Shown here piece by piece: positions 1-9,822 of a DNA stretch of 33,295 nucleotides. Every line of letters starts with the position of its first letter. Position 1 is the first letter of the stretch. Source of the DNA: Nevskia sp. (lineage in GTDB: Bacteria > Pseudomonadota > Gammaproteobacteria > Nevskiales > Nevskiaceae); contig JADHNH010000034.1 in NCBI GenBank assembly GCA_016779605.1, positions 1 to 33,295 on the forward strand, read 5' to 3'. Made by a program: the position numbers and the translations under genes. The notes under the pieces were generated by a model. That model did no database searches, was not told the origin of the DNA, and saw only the letters and a list, made by a program, of their open reading frames with translations.

Positions 1-62
1 TCTACGAGCTCTATTTCTGTCACCACCGCTTATTGCGCGTGGATTTAGCTGCACCGCCTTAA
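1..62 (+). CDS. C-terminal tail of a possible transposase (partial, window edge)
   Basis: Reading from base 3, the frame is open to a TAA at 60-62 and gives a tail YELYFCHHRLLRVDLAAPP. A basic/aromatic ending of this kind, followed at once by repeated TGTTACC words, is what the 3' end of an IS481-like integrase-core transposase looks like. Only about 19 residues are visible, so the family is a guess. It runs convergently toward murA. It could equally be a chance open frame. Confidence 0.3.
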   Translation, partial: YELYFCHHRLLRVDLAAPP

Positions 63-64
63 AC

Positions 65-99
65 TGTTACCCATGTCTTGGCACAGGTGTTACCTATGT
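65..99. repeat. Direct repeats typical of an insertion-sequence end
   Basis: The 12-mer TGTTACCCATGT (65-76) recurs with one change as TGTTACCTATGT (88-99), a 23-base period. Short tandem words of this type are found at the ends of IS481/IS21-like elements as transposase-binding sites. They sit just after the possible transposase tail, which fits an IS terminus. No matching opposite end is in the window. Confidence 0.4.
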
Positions 100-446
100 G
101 TCCGGTCTATACAGCCGACGCAAAAGAAGTAACCCGCCCGGCAGGGGGCGGAACAAAAGGCCGGACTCTCGGGAAGGCACGTCTCGTCTCACACCTGACA
201 AGGTTTCAGGACGATATCCGCGATGCTTGAAACAGCGAGGTATCGGGAAAGTTACCCCTCCCCTCAGTCCCCTCCCTCAAGGGGAGGGGAAGAAAGCCGA
301 TGGAGGGTACGGCCGTGCCAATACTCCGTCGAACCGCCGCCCCTCGCCCGCGCCTGGCGGCGCGACCTCTTCCGGAGGGAGAGGCGTCCCCTCCCCTGAA
401 TCCGCTCCCGTAGGAGGAGGGAAACAACGCCGCGCGGTAAAGAGCG
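100..446. repeat. Non-coding, palindromic GC-rich repeat region downstream of murA
   Basis: No convincing gene is present. A perfect 10-bp inverted repeat, CCCCTCCCCT (255-264) with AGGGGAGGGG (280-289), forms a strong hairpin. A second pyrimidine/purine block lies at about 388-422. These resemble the scattered REP-like intergenic repeats of xanthomonads and the hairpin at 22955-22977 in this same window. The hairpin at 255-289 could serve as a 3' boundary for the murA transcript, but it has no U-tract on the minus strand. Confidence 0.5.
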
Positions 447-1796
<1,350 letters not shown>

Positions 1797-1849
1797 TTAC
1801 GGTGCAAATTGCGTGCAACGGCGGGACGCGGCGCGCGCCGCATCGCGGC

Positions 1850-2083
1850 TCAGGCGCATGGTGCCTTGGGTGCGCGCGTGCTGAGCTTCAGTGCATGGAT
1901 TTCGGTGCCCATGGCCTCGCCCAGCGCGGCGTAGACCATGCGGTGCTGGGCGATCGGCGTCTTGCCGGCGAAGCCGGTCCACAGGATGTCGGCCTCGAAG
2001 TGGCGGCCGTCGTCGCCGCGCACGGTGACCAGCGCGTCGGGCAAGCCCTTTTCGATCAGCGCCTGGATCTGTTCCTTCGTCAC
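1850..2083 (-). CDS. ibaG: BolA/IbaG-family protein
   Basis: A small BolA-like protein of 77 residues. Family members partner with monothiol glutaredoxins in iron-sulfur trafficking, and IbaG is linked to acid stress. The start is a GTG at 2083 preceded by GGAGATAAG. The longer open frame to 2167 overlaps the permease gene and adds a non-conserved stretch, so it was rejected. The core shows the family pattern FxADILWTGFAGKTPIAQHRMVYAALG with the conserved H-R-MVY signature of the BolA fold. It begins 5 bases after the permease stop, so it is translationally coupled. Its position next to murA matches the ibaG-murA pairing of gammaproteobacteria. Confidence 0.88.
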   Translation of the reverse strand: MTKEQIQALIEKGLPDALVTVRGDDGRHFEADILWTGFAGKTPIAQHRMVYAALGEAMGTEIHALKLSTRAPKAPCA

Positions 2084-2088
2084 TTGCC

Positions 2089-2898
2089 TTATCTCCGTAA
2101 CCTGAACCCGGTCATCAGCATCCACAGGCACACCGCCGAAACCGCCGCCAGGAAGCCGGAAGTCCACAGCAGGCTCAGCCAGATGGGCGCGTCGGCCGTG
2201 CCGAAGAAACCGTAGCGGAATCCGTCGATCATGTAAAAGAACGGGTTGAGGTGCGAGGCGGTGAACCAGAACGGCGGCAGCGCGTGCACCGAGTAGAACA
2301 CGCCGGACAGGAACGACAGCGGCGTGATGATGAAGTTGGTGAATGCGGCCAGGTGGTCGAACTTGTTGGCGATGATGGCGGCGATCAGGCCCAGCACCGC
2401 CAGGCTGGCTGCCGACAGCAGGAAGATCGCCAGCAGCGCCAGCGGCGCGTGCAGCGGCAGCGTGACGAACGGCGCGGTGACCGCCAGCATGCTGACCGCC
2501 ACCAGCGCGGCGCGCACCAGGGCGGCGGTGACGTAGGCCCCGAACAGCTCCCAGGCGCCCAGCGGCGCCATCAGCAGGAACACCAGGTTGCCGAGGATCT
2601 TGGACTGGGTCAGCGACGACGAGCTGTTGGCGAAGGCGTTCTGGATCACGCTCATCATCACCAGGCCCGGCAGCAGGAACTGGGTGTAGTCCACGCCGGG
2701 ATAGGCCGAGGCGCGGCCCTTCATGGCCTGGGCGAACACCAGCAGGTACATCAGCGCGGTGATCACCGGCGCGGTGACGGTCTGCCCCAGCACGCTCCAG
2801 AAGCGCATGATCTCCTTGCGCGTCAGCGTGACGAAGCCGATGCGGTCGGAAAAGCGCTCCAGGCCATATTCGGGTGCCGATTCCCTGCCCATGTTCAT
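2089..2898 (-). CDS. yadH: ABC-2 type transporter permease (YadH-like)
   Basis: Inner-membrane permease of an ABC-2 exporter, 269 residues with about six membrane segments, starting after a short cytoplasmic N-terminus (TLTRKEIMRFW). The ABC-2 signature region includes LLPGLVMMSVIQNAFANSSSS and FIITPLSFLSGVFYSVHALP. Its stop is immediately followed by the bolA start, and its start lies 10 bases after the ATPase stop, so the two form one transporter. E. coli YadGH is the closest named pair. The exported substrate is unknown; position before murA suggests a cell-envelope role, but that is inference. Confidence 0.9.
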   Translation of the reverse strand: MNMGRESAPEYGLERFSDRIGFVTLTRKEIMRFWSVLGQTVTAPVITALMYLLVFAQAMKGRASAYPGVDYTQFLLPGLVMMSVIQNAFANSSSSLTQSKILGNLVFLLMAPLGAWELFGAYVTAALVRAALVAVSMLAVTAPFVTLPLHAPLALLAIFLLSAASLAVLGLIAAIIANKFDHLAAFTNFIITPLSFLSGVFYSVHALPPFWFTASHLNPFFYMIDGFRYGFFGTADAPIWLSLLWTSGFLAAVSAVCLWMLMTGFRLRR

Positions 2899-2908
2899 GC
2901 GCGTGGCT

Positions 2909-3886
2909 TCACGGTTGGCCGGCCGTGGCCGGCACGGCGTCTGCTTCTTCGGCGGCGCGCGGCGGCGCGGCGTGATGCGTCAGCTCGATGAAGATGTCCT
3001 CCAGGTCCGGCTCGCGGGTCTGCACGTCCTCGATCGCCACCCCGGCGTTGTGCAGGGCGGCGAACACCGCGCCGATCGGGTGGCGGTCGCGCTCCAGCTT
3101 GAGCTCCAGCGAGCCGTTGACCTCGCCGGACACCAGCGGCACCAGCGATTCCGGCAGCGGCGCGCCGCCGGCCAGCTTCAGCCGCAGGAAGCGGAACGGA
3201 TGGCGGTTGAGCAGCTCCTGGGTGGTCTGGATCACGCAGACGCGGCCGCGGTCGACGATGGCGATGCGCTCGCACAGGTCCTGGGCTTCCTCCAGGTAAT
3301 GGGTGGTGAGCACCACCGTGGTGCCGCGGCCGTGCAGCTCGCGCATGAAGCTCCACAGGGTGCGGCGCAGCTCCACGTCGACGCCGGCGGTGGGCTCGTC
3401 GAGGATCACCACCGGCGGCCGGTGCACCAGCGCCTGGGCGATCAGCACGCGCCGCTTCATGCCGCCGGACAGCGAGCGCATCGAGGCATTGCGCTTGTCG
3501 GACAGGTCCAGGCGCTCCAGCATCTCGTCGATCCACGGCCAGCTTTCGCGGCCGCAGCCGAAGTAGCCGGCCTGGATGCGCAGCATCTCCAGCACCTTGA
3601 AGAACGGGTCGAACACCAGCTCCTGCGGCACCACGCCGATCAGCCGGCGCGCGCGGCGCCAGTCGTGCACGGTGTCGTGGCCCAGAACGGACACGCGGCC
3701 CCGGTCCGCCAGCACCAGGCCCGCGATGATGTTGATCAGCGTCGACTTGCCGGCGCCGTTGGGACCGAGCAGGCCGAAGAATTCGCCGCGGCGGATGCTG
3801 AAGCTGACGCCATCCAGCGCCTGCACATTGCCGTAAGATTTCCGGACGCCGTCAATGGCGAGGGCGTCGGCGACGGGAATAATCAT
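2909..3886 (-). CDS. yadG: ABC transporter ATP-binding protein (YadG-like)
   Basis: ATPase of the ABC-2 exporter encoded with the downstream permease. Of 325 residues, the first ~225 form the nucleotide-binding domain: Walker A GPNGAGKST (41-49), signature LSGGMKRR, Walker B VVILDEPTAGVD and the switch His in LTTHYLEEA. The remaining ~90 residues are an accessory C-terminal domain typical of ABC-2 exporter ATPases and end in an Ala/Pro-rich tail. The ATG at 3886 is the only sensible start, and no Shine-Dalgarno sequence precedes it. A perfect TATAAT on the minus strand lies 10 bases upstream, so the mRNA may be nearly leaderless. Confidence 0.93.
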   Translation of the reverse strand: MIIPVADALAIDGVRKSYGNVQALDGVSFSIRRGEFFGLLGPNGAGKSTLINIIAGLVLADRGRVSVLGHDTVHDWRRARRLIGVVPQELVFDPFFKVLEMLRIQAGYFGCGRESWPWIDEMLERLDLSDKRNASMRSLSGGMKRRVLIAQALVHRPPVVILDEPTAGVDVELRRTLWSFMRELHGRGTTVVLTTHYLEEAQDLCERIAIVDRGRVCVIQTTQELLNRHPFRFLRLKLAGGAPLPESLVPLVSGEVNGSLELKLERDRHPIGAVFAALHNAGVAIEDVQTREPDLEDIFIELTHHAAPPRAAEEADAVPATAGQP

Positions 3887-3896
3887 AGAAGGGCGG

Positions 3897-3902
3897 ATTA
3901 TA
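3897..3902 (-). promoter_or_regulatory. -10 box of the yadGH-ibaG-murA operon
   Basis: The minus strand reads TATAAT here, a perfect sigma-70 -10 hexamer. The -35 region (about 3920-3925) is poor. Transcription would start near 3890, only about 4 bases before the ATPase ATG at 3886, implying a leaderless or very short 5' end. Confidence 0.5.
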
Positions 3903-4006
3903 CCCCGGCATACCCCGCCGCTTTCGCACCGGCCGGTGAACGGTTCCCGCGCAAAGCCCCCGCAAGGCCCCCTTAAAGGCCCATTTCGTCGAGCAAAAGC
4001 CGCCGC

Positions 4007-5473
4007 ATGTCCACTGCCCTGGTCTGGTTCCGCCGCGATCTGCGCCTAGCCGACAACCCCGCCCTGCACGTCGCGGCGCAGCGCCACGCGCGCGTGCTGC
4101 CCGTCTACGTGCATGCGCCGGGCGACGAGGCCGGCTGGGCGCCCGGCGCGGCCTCGGACTGGTGGCTGCACCATTCGCTCCTGGCGCTGGACGGGCGGCT
4201 GCGCCGGCGCGGCGCCGGCCTGCTGATCCTGCGCGGCGATGCGCTGGAGCAGCTGCGCGGGCTAGCGGCCGCCGTGCGGGCCGAATCGGTCTATTGGAAC
4301 CGGCTGTACGAGCCGGCGCTGGCCGCCCGCGACGCACGCGTGGCCGCCGCCCTGCGCGCCGACGGGCTGGAAACCGGCGACTTCAACGCCGCGCTGCTGG
4401 TCGAACCCTGGGAACTGCGCACCGGCAGCGGCGCGCCGTACCGCGTGTTCACGCCGTTCTGGCGCAGCGCGCAGGCCGCGCCGCGCCGCGAACCGCTGCC
4501 GTCGCCGCGCATGCTCAAACCTCCGGCGGCACCGGCCGGGCTGCAAGCGCAGGCGCTGGGCCTGCTGCCGCGCAAGCCCTGGGATCAGGGCTTCTACCAG
4601 GCCTGGCAACCCGGCGAGGAAGGCGCCTGGGCCGCACTGGAACGCTTTTGCGCCGGCGCCGCTGCGCAGTACCGCGAACGCCGCGACTTTCCCGCCGAGC
4701 CGGCCACCTCGCGGCTGTCGCCGCACCTGCACTTCGGCGAGATCGGCCCGGCGCAGGTCGCCGCGCGGCTGCGGCGGCTGGCGGCGGAAAGCGATGCGGC
4801 CGGCGGCGCGGTGGAACCTTATCTGCGCCAGCTCGGCTGGCGCGAGTTCGCCCACCACCTGCTGCACCACTTCCCGCACACGCCGGAGCAGCCGCTGGAT
4901 CCGCGCTTCGCCGGCTTGGCCTGGCGCGCGCCGCCGGATTACGCCGCCGACCTGCGCGCCTGGCGGCGCGGACGCACCGGCATCCCGATCATCGACGCCG
5001 GCATGCGCGAGCTCTGGCACAGCGGCTGGATGCACAACCGCGTGCGCATGCTGGCGGCCAGCTTCCTGACCAAGAACCTGCTGGTGCCCTGGCAGGAAGG
5101 CGCGCGCTGGTTCTGGGACACGCTGGTGGACGCGGACCTGGCCAACAACACGCTCGGCTGGCAGTGGACTGCCGGCTGCGGCGCCGACGCCGCGCCGTAT
5201 TTCCGCGTGTTCAACCCGCTGCTGCAGGCCGCCAGGTTCGATCCGGCCGGCGCCTACCTGCGCCGCTGGCTGCCGGAGCTGGCGCGGCTGCCCGACGCGG
5301 CCCTGCACGCGCCGTGGCAGGCTGCGCCGGCGGTGCTGGCGGCGGCCGGAGTGCGCCTGGGTCAGGACTATCCGCTGCCGGTCGTGGACCTGGCTGCCTC
5401 GCGCGGGCGCGCTTTGCGGTCCTATGCCCAGCTCAAAGGCGGCGGCAACGCCGGCATCTCGCTGTTGCTTTGA
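4007..5473 (+). CDS. phrB: Deoxyribodipyrimidine photolyase
   Basis: Light-driven FAD enzyme that splits cyclobutane pyrimidine dimers in DNA. The 488 residues follow the class I photolyase plan. The N-terminal antenna-binding alpha/beta domain begins TALVWFRRDLRLADNPAL. A long linker leads to the FAD-binding helical domain with LGWREFAHHLLHHFPH, GIPIIDAGMRELWHSGWMHN and NRVRMLAASFLTKNLLVPW. The Trp-rich electron-transfer region, [30 protein letters not shown], is intact, so it looks catalytically competent. It is transcribed divergently from yadG (120-bp gap) and converges on the next gene with only 3 bases between stops. A cryptochrome-DASH is less likely given the antenna-domain and C-terminal motifs. 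Confidence 0.95.
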   Translation: MSTALVWFRRDLRLADNPALHVAAQRHARVLPVYVHAPGDEAGWAPGAASDWWLHHSLLALDGRLRRRGAGLLILRGDALEQLRGLAAAVRAESVYWNRLYEPALAARDARVAAALRADGLETGDFNAALLVEPWELRTGSGAPYRVFTPFWRSAQAAPRREPLPSPRMLKPPAAPAGLQAQALGLLPRKPWDQGFYQAWQPGEEGAWAALERFCAGAAAQYRERRDFPAEPATSRLSPHLHFGEIGPAQVAARLRRLAAESDAAGGAVEPYLRQLGWREFAHHLLHHFPHTPEQPLDPRFAGLAWRAPPDYAADLRAWRRGRTGIPIIDAGMRELWHSGWMHNRVRMLAASFLTKNLLVPWQEGARWFWDTLVDADLANNTLGWQWTAGCGADAAPYFRVFNPLLQAARFDPAGAYLRRWLPELARLPDAALHAPWQAAPAVLAAAGVRLGQDYPLPVVDLAASRGRALRSYAQLKGGGNAGISLLL

Positions 5474-5476
5474 CGA

Positions 5477-6145
5477 TCAGGCCCCGGCCGCGGGAAAGAA
5501 CTGACGGATGTCGGCCCAGGCCTGCTTGCGCGCCAGGTTGAGCGAGCGGTAGGCGCGGAACACCGGCCCCGCGTCGAACAGGGGCAGCGGCACCGCGCGC
5601 TCATCCTGGGCCATCGCCAGGGCCAAGTTGTCGAAGCCGCACAGCAGGTTGTCGACGTCGGCGATCATGTGGTTGCGGCAGACCAGCGGCCGGATCTCGT
5701 AAATCGAGCAGGCATTGTCCAGCAGGAATGGACAGGGCGTATCGGAACGGCCGAGCTGCTCCTTGGGCGTGGCCTGGAACCCGGGTTGCAGCGTTTGCGG
5801 GCGGCGTCCCGTGGCTTCGCCGATCATTTCCGCTTCCACTTGGGAGATTTCCACCTGGAGGTGGCAGCAGGCGCTGCAGCCCTTGCGACAGGGGACATGC
5901 GGCGCCGCCACGGCGCGCGTCCGCGACATCAGCCCCTGCAAGCGCCGCAGCTTGGACCGCAGCGAGGCGTTGCCGGCCGTGATCTGCTCCAGCTCGCGCA
6001 GCAGGCCCGCCTCGATGCCGCCGCGCGCGCCGGCGGCGGCGGCCTCTCGCACCGCACGGTAAATCGCCTCGCTGTTGGCGGCCACGCTGCGCCGCCGTTC
6101 GTCGAGCCGTTCGAGCACGGCTTCGGCGACGGCGGCCTTGGGCAT
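5477..6145 (-). CDS. YkgJ-family cysteine-cluster protein
   Basis: A 222-residue protein with the Cx3Cx2CC cluster CRKGCSACC (about residue 87 onward) and further cysteines in TPCPFLLDNACSIYEIRPLVCRNH. This is the arrangement of the YkgJ/UPF0153 family, thought to bind zinc or an iron-sulfur centre. The biochemical function of the family is not established. The first ~75 residues are Ala/Arg-rich and helical, not part of the core domain. The start used is ATG at 6145. It converges on phrB and is divergent from kdsD, with its 5' end near the kdsD promoter. Confidence 0.8.
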   Translation of the reverse strand: MPKAAVAEAVLERLDERRRSVAANSEAIYRAVREAAAAGARGGIEAGLLRELEQITAGNASLRSKLRRLQGLMSRTRAVAAPHVPCRKGCSACCHLQVEISQVEAEMIGEATGRRPQTLQPGFQATPKEQLGRSDTPCPFLLDNACSIYEIRPLVCRNHMIADVDNLLCGFDNLALAMAQDERAVPLPLFDAGPVFRAYRSLNLARKQAWADIRQFFPAAGA

Positions 6146-6254
6146 GGCTCTGGTTCATGCCGCGGATTCTAAGCCGGCCGTAGCGCCGCAACCGCGGTAC
6201 GGCCGCCGAATTCCGGTAAAATTCCGTTCTTGCGTCAACTTGCGTCGCCTGTCC

Positions 6255-7247
6255 TTGAACGACCGTGGACCGAATACCGATCCGGCCAGCCTGCAATCCG
6301 CCGGCCGCCGGGTGCTGGAAATCGAGCGCGACGCCCTCGCCGCGCTGCTGCCGCGCATCGACGGCGCGTTCGCGCGCGCCTGCGCGCTGATGCTGGAGTG
6401 CCACGGCCGGGTGGTGGTCACCGGCATGGGCAAGAGCGGCCACGTCGGCGGCAAGATCGCCGCCACCCTGGCCAGCACCGGCACGCCTTCGTTCTTCGTG
6501 CACCCCGGCGAGGCCAGCCACGGCGACCTCGGCATGATCATGCGCCAGGACCTGGTGCTGGCGATCAGCAACTCCGGCGAGACCGCCGAAATCCTCACCA
6601 TCCTGCCGCTGATCAAGCGGATGGGCACGCCGCTGGTGGCGATGACCGGGCGGCCCGGCTCGACCCTGGCGCAGGCCGCCGACGTGCACCTGGACGTGTC
6701 GGTGGCGCAGGAGGCCTGCCCGCTCAACCTCGCCCCCACCGCCAGCACCACCGCCACCCTGGCGATGGGCGATGCGCTGGCGGTGGCGCTGCTGGAAGCG
6801 CGCGGCTTCACGCCGGAGGATTTCGCGCTGTCGCATCCCGGCGGCGTGCTGGGCCGCCGGCTGCTGCTGAAGATCGCCGACCTCATGCACACCGGCGAGC
6901 GCATCCCGAAGGTGGCGCCGCAGACGCCGGTCGCCGCCGCGCTGCTGGAGATGTCGCGCAAGGGCCTGGGCATGACCGCGGTGGTGGATCCCGCGGGGCG
7001 CGCCCTGGGCGTGTTCACCGACGGCGACCTGCGCCGCGTCATCGACCAGGGCGTGGACGTGCGCAGCGTCGCCATCGACCAGGTGATGACGCGCGGCGGC
7101 AGGAGCATCGGCCCCGGCCAGCTTGCCGCCGAGGCGGTCAACCTGATGGACCGCCACAAGATCACCGCGCTGATGGTGCTGGACGACGCGCGCGGCCTGC
7201 TCGGCGTGATCCACATGCACGACCTGCTGCGCGCGGGCGTGGTCTGA
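6255..7247 (+). CDS. kdsD: Arabinose-5-phosphate isomerase (KdsD)
   Basis: Interconverts ribulose-5-phosphate and arabinose-5-phosphate, the entry step of Kdo synthesis for LPS. An N-terminal SIS domain (VVVTGMGKSGHVGGKIAATLASTGTPSFFVHPGEASHGDLG and AISNSGET) is followed by paired CBS domains, the E. coli KdsD layout. The frame is open further upstream to an ATG at 6075, but that part overlaps the divergent gene and is not conserved in type. A TTG at 6255 gives 330 residues (family about 328); a second TTG at 6240 is possible. Neither has a good ribosome site. A TAAAAT -10-like box lies at 6217-6222. The stop overlaps kdsC by one base (TGATG). Confidence 0.93.
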   Translation: MNDRGPNTDPASLQSAGRRVLEIERDALAALLPRIDGAFARACALMLECHGRVVVTGMGKSGHVGGKIAATLASTGTPSFFVHPGEASHGDLGMIMRQDLVLAISNSGETAEILTILPLIKRMGTPLVAMTGRPGSTLAQAADVHLDVSVAQEACPLNLAPTASTTATLAMGDALAVALLEARGFTPEDFALSHPGGVLGRRLLLKIADLMHTGERIPKVAPQTPVAAALLEMSRKGLGMTAVVDPAGRALGVFTDGDLRRVIDQGVDVRSVAIDQVMTRGGRSIGPGQLAAEAVNLMDRHKITALMVLDDARGLLGVIHMHDLLRAGVV

Positions 7248-7771
7248 TGCAGGCATCCGCACAGCCGGCGGCCGGGGTCGAGGAGCGCGCGCGCCGCGTG
7301 CGCTGCGCGGTATTCGACGTCGACGGCGTGATGACCGACTGCAAGCTGTACCTGGGGCCGGACGGCGCCGAGTGGAAGGCGGTGAACGTGCGCGACGGCC
7401 TCGGCATCAAGTTCCTGCTGCGCGCCGGCATCGAGGTGGCGGTGATCTCCGGCCGGCCGTCGCCGGCGATGCACTCGCGTTTCAGCGGCCTGGGCGTGCG
7501 CCACATCTGGCTGGACGTGGACGACAAGCGGCCGGCCTTCGAGTCGCTCAAGGCCTTGTTGGGCCTGGCCGACGAGCAGTTCGCGGTGATGGGCGACGAC
7601 GTGCCCGACCTGGTGCTGATGCGCCGCGCCGGCCTGGCGCTGACCGTGGCCGACGCCCATCCGCGCGCGCTGGCCGCGGCGCACTGGGCCAGCCGCCACG
7701 CCGGCGGCGACGGCGCCGTGCGCGAGGCGGCCGACCTGATCCTGCGCGCCCAGGGCAAGGACCCCGCATGA
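7247..7771 (+). CDS. kdsC: 3-deoxy-D-manno-octulosonate 8-phosphate phosphatase (KdsC)
   Basis: HAD-type C0 phosphatase that removes phosphate from Kdo-8-phosphate, releasing Kdo for lipid A attachment. 174 residues, with motif I FDVDGVMTD, motif II VISGR, Lys in DDKRPAF and motif IV MGDDVPDLVLM, all intact. The ATG at 7247 overlaps the kdsD stop, and the lptC start lies inside the last codons (ATGA at 7768-7771), so the genes are tightly coupled. kdsD-kdsC-lptC-lptA-lptB is the conserved gammaproteobacterial order. Confidence 0.95.
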   Translation: MQASAQPAAGVEERARRVRCAVFDVDGVMTDCKLYLGPDGAEWKAVNVRDGLGIKFLLRAGIEVAVISGRPSPAMHSRFSGLGVRHIWLDVDDKRPAFESLKALLGLADEQFAVMGDDVPDLVLMRRAGLALTVADAHPRALAAAHWASRHAGGDGAVREAADLILRAQGKDPA

Positions 7772-8331
7772 ACCTGCGCAAGCTGATCCCGCTGCTGCTG
7801 GTGCCGGCGCTGATCGGGCTGCTGTACACGTTCCAGCGCATGGACAACGGCAGCATCCAGACCTCCGCCGCGCCGCAGGACCTGCCGCGCTACACCGCCG
7901 CCGGCGCCACCCTGATGCGCTTCGACGCCGACGGCGAGCGGCAGCTGCAGGGTTACGCCGACCGCATGGACTATTTCGACGACGCCTCCGGGCGCGCCCA
8001 CGGGCTGCAGCTCGACCTGCTGTCCGGCGGCGACTCGCCCTGGCACCTGAGCGCGCCGGCGGCCACGCTGCCGGCGCACCAGCACCGCTTCCTGGTGGAG
8101 GGGCCGGTGGTCGCCGACGGCGCCTGGCCCGACTCCGGCGAAAAGATGCAGTTGCATACCGACCGCCTGTGGGTAGACCCTGACCGCCATGAACTGCAGA
8201 CCGACTCGGCGCTGGACTGGAACGGCCCCACCCGCAGCGGCAACGCCGTGGGCATGCGCGCCGACTGGAGCGGCCGCCGCGTGCAGCTGCTGCACAACGT
8301 GCAGATGCGCTATGCAGCACCGCCGCGCTAA
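7768..8331 (+). CDS. lptC: LPS export ABC transporter periplasmic protein LptC
   Basis: Inner-membrane-anchored bridge protein of the Lpt machine that passes LPS from LptBFG to LptA. 187 residues with one N-terminal membrane helix (about residues 6-22, LIPLLLVPALIGLLYTF) and a periplasmic beta-jellyroll domain containing LxLLSGG, W-x-L-x-A-P and repeated short beta segments. Length matches the family (about 190). It overlaps kdsC by 4 bases and lptA by 20 bases. Sequence is weakly conserved in this family, so the call rests on topology plus position. Confidence 0.9.
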   Translation: MNLRKLIPLLLVPALIGLLYTFQRMDNGSIQTSAAPQDLPRYTAAGATLMRFDADGERQLQGYADRMDYFDDASGRAHGLQLDLLSGGDSPWHLSAPAATLPAHQHRFLVEGPVVADGAWPDSGEKMQLHTDRLWVDPDRHELQTDSALDWNGPTRSGNAVGMRADWSGRRVQLLHNVQMRYAAPPR

Positions 8332-9001
8332 CCTGCTGTCCGCATGCCTGCTGGCGCTCGCCGCGCCGGCCGCCGCCCTTGCGCAGAACGCCGCGGTACC
8401 GGTCGCCGCCGCCGGCGCGCCGGCGCAGGGCGCCGCGGCGGCCGCCGGCACGCAGGACACGCGCGACCGCCTCACCAGCCTGCCCAGCGCGCAGGACCTG
8501 CGCCCGACCGGGCCGATCACCATCAGCGCCAACCACGCCGAGGCGTTGCAGGGCAACACCGCGACCTATACCGGCAACGTCGTGCTGAACTCCAATACGC
8601 TGAAAATGGACGGCGACCGGCTCGATCTGCGGCGCGGCGCCGACGGCCAGTACGAGGTGAAGCTGACCGGCGCGCCGGCGCACGTGTCGCACGCCAGCAG
8701 CGGCGCGGACGACCCGTCGCTGGACGCACATGCCCGCACCGTCAACTACGACTCGCGCAGCGGCATCATCGACCTGCTCGGCGAGGCTTACTTCAAGCGC
8801 GGCAACGACGTCACCACCAGCGACACCATCCGCTATTACGTCGCCGAGCAGCGCTACGAAGGCACCGGCCGGGTCACCATCGTCATCCCCCCGGCACCTG
8901 GCGCCACACCGGGCGCCGCGTCCGCGCCGCAGCCGGCACCGGCGCCCACGGCGGCGCCGGCTCCGGCGGGCAGCCCCGCGCCGGGCGGAACCCACCCGTG
9001 A
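8312..9001 (+). CDS. lptA: Lipopolysaccharide transport periplasmic protein LptA
   Basis: Periplasmic protein that polymerises into the bridge carrying LPS to the outer membrane. 229 residues, with a cleavable signal peptide (about 1-24, ending AAALAQ) and an OstA-type beta-jellyroll ([71 protein letters not shown]). Two low-complexity Ala/Pro-rich stretches flank the domain: residues 25-55 after the signal peptide and a tail of about 40 residues at the C-terminus. Most LptA proteins are shorter (about 185). The start at 8312 lies inside lptC, and the stop overlaps lptB by 4 bases. Confidence 0.93.
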   Translation: MQHRRANLLSACLLALAAPAAALAQNAAVPVAAAGAPAQGAAAAAGTQDTRDRLTSLPSAQDLRPTGPITISANHAEALQGNTATYTGNVVLNSNTLKMDGDRLDLRRGADGQYEVKLTGAPAHVSHASSGADDPSLDAHARTVNYDSRSGIIDLLGEAYFKRGNDVTTSDTIRYYVAEQRYEGTGRVTIVIPPAPGATPGAASAPQPAPAPTAAPAPAGSPAPGGTHP

Positions 9002-9798
9002 GCGCCTCGCGCGGCGAGCGCCGCGAGCCGGTGCTGGGCCTGCCGCCGGCGGCACAGCCGGCGCCGCGGCGGCAGTCGGTGCTGGGGGCGCAGGGGCTGG
9101 TCAAGCGCTACCGCCGGCGCACCGTGGTGTGCGACGTTTCGCTCAATGTCGGCGCCGGCGAGATCGTCGGGCTGCTCGGGCCCAACGGCGCCGGCAAGAC
9201 CACCTCGTTCTACATGATCGTGGGCCTGGTGCGGCCCGACGGCGGCACCATCACGCTCGACGGCACCGACATCACGCGCCTGCCGATGCACGCGCGCGCG
9301 CGCCTGGGCGTGGGCTACCTGCCGCAGGAAGCCTCGGTGTTCCGCAAGCTGTCGGTGGCCGAGAACATCATGGCCATCCTGGAGATCCGCGACGACCTCG
9401 ACGCCAAGGGCCGCAAGGCCGAGCTCGAGCGCCTGCTGACCGAGCTGCACATCGCCCACGTGCGCGACGGCCTGGGCCTGTCGCTGTCCGGCGGCGAGCG
9501 CCGGCGCACCGAGATCGCCCGCGCGCTGGCGGCCAACCCGCGCTTCATCCTGCTCGACGAACCGTTCGCAGGCGTGGACCCGATCGCGGTGCTCGACATC
9601 CAGCAGATCGTGCGCCACCTGGCCGCGCGCGGCATCGGCGTGCTGATCACCGACCACAACGTGCGCGAGACGCTGGGCATCTGCCATCGCGCCTACATCC
9701 TCAACGAGGGGCTGGTGATCGCCGACGGCGCGCCGGCGCACGTGCTGGAAAACGAAACCGTGCGGCGGGTCTACCTGGGCGAGCAGTTCCGGCTGTGA
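8998..9798 (+). CDS. lptB: LPS export ABC transporter ATP-binding protein LptB
   Basis: Cytoplasmic ATPase that powers LPS extraction with LptFG. The GTG at 8998 overlaps the lptA stop (GTGA), giving 266 residues. Walker [10 protein letters not shown] (61-69), Q-loop [17 protein letters not shown], signature LSGGERRR, Walker [14 protein letters not shown] and H-loop [10 protein letters not shown] are present. Compared with E. coli LptB (241) there is an extra ~26-residue Arg/Pro/Ala-rich N-terminus before [12 protein letters not shown], so a later start cannot be excluded. rpoN, which usually follows lptB, is missing; the next gene is on the other strand. Confidence 0.95.
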   Translation: MSASRGERREPVLGLPPAAQPAPRRQSVLGAQGLVKRYRRRTVVCDVSLNVGAGEIVGLLGPNGAGKTTSFYMIVGLVRPDGGTITLDGTDITRLPMHARARLGVGYLPQEASVFRKLSVAENIMAILEIRDDLDAKGRKAELERLLTELHIAHVRDGLGLSLSGGERRRTEIARALAANPRFILLDEPFAGVDPIAVLDIQQIVRHLAARGIGVLITDHNVRETLGICHRAYILNEGLVIADGAPAHVLENETVRRVYLGEQFRL

Positions 9799-9822
9799 GG
9801 GCCGGGGCAGCGTGAACGGGCT

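Noticed and set aside
6155..9055. A 966-residue open frame on the minus strand across the kdsD-lptA block, and many similar long minus-strand frames elsewhere.
   Set aside because: They lie opposite well-identified genes and are low-complexity Arg/Ala/Gly-rich products, as expected from GC-rich codon bias. No recognisable domain.
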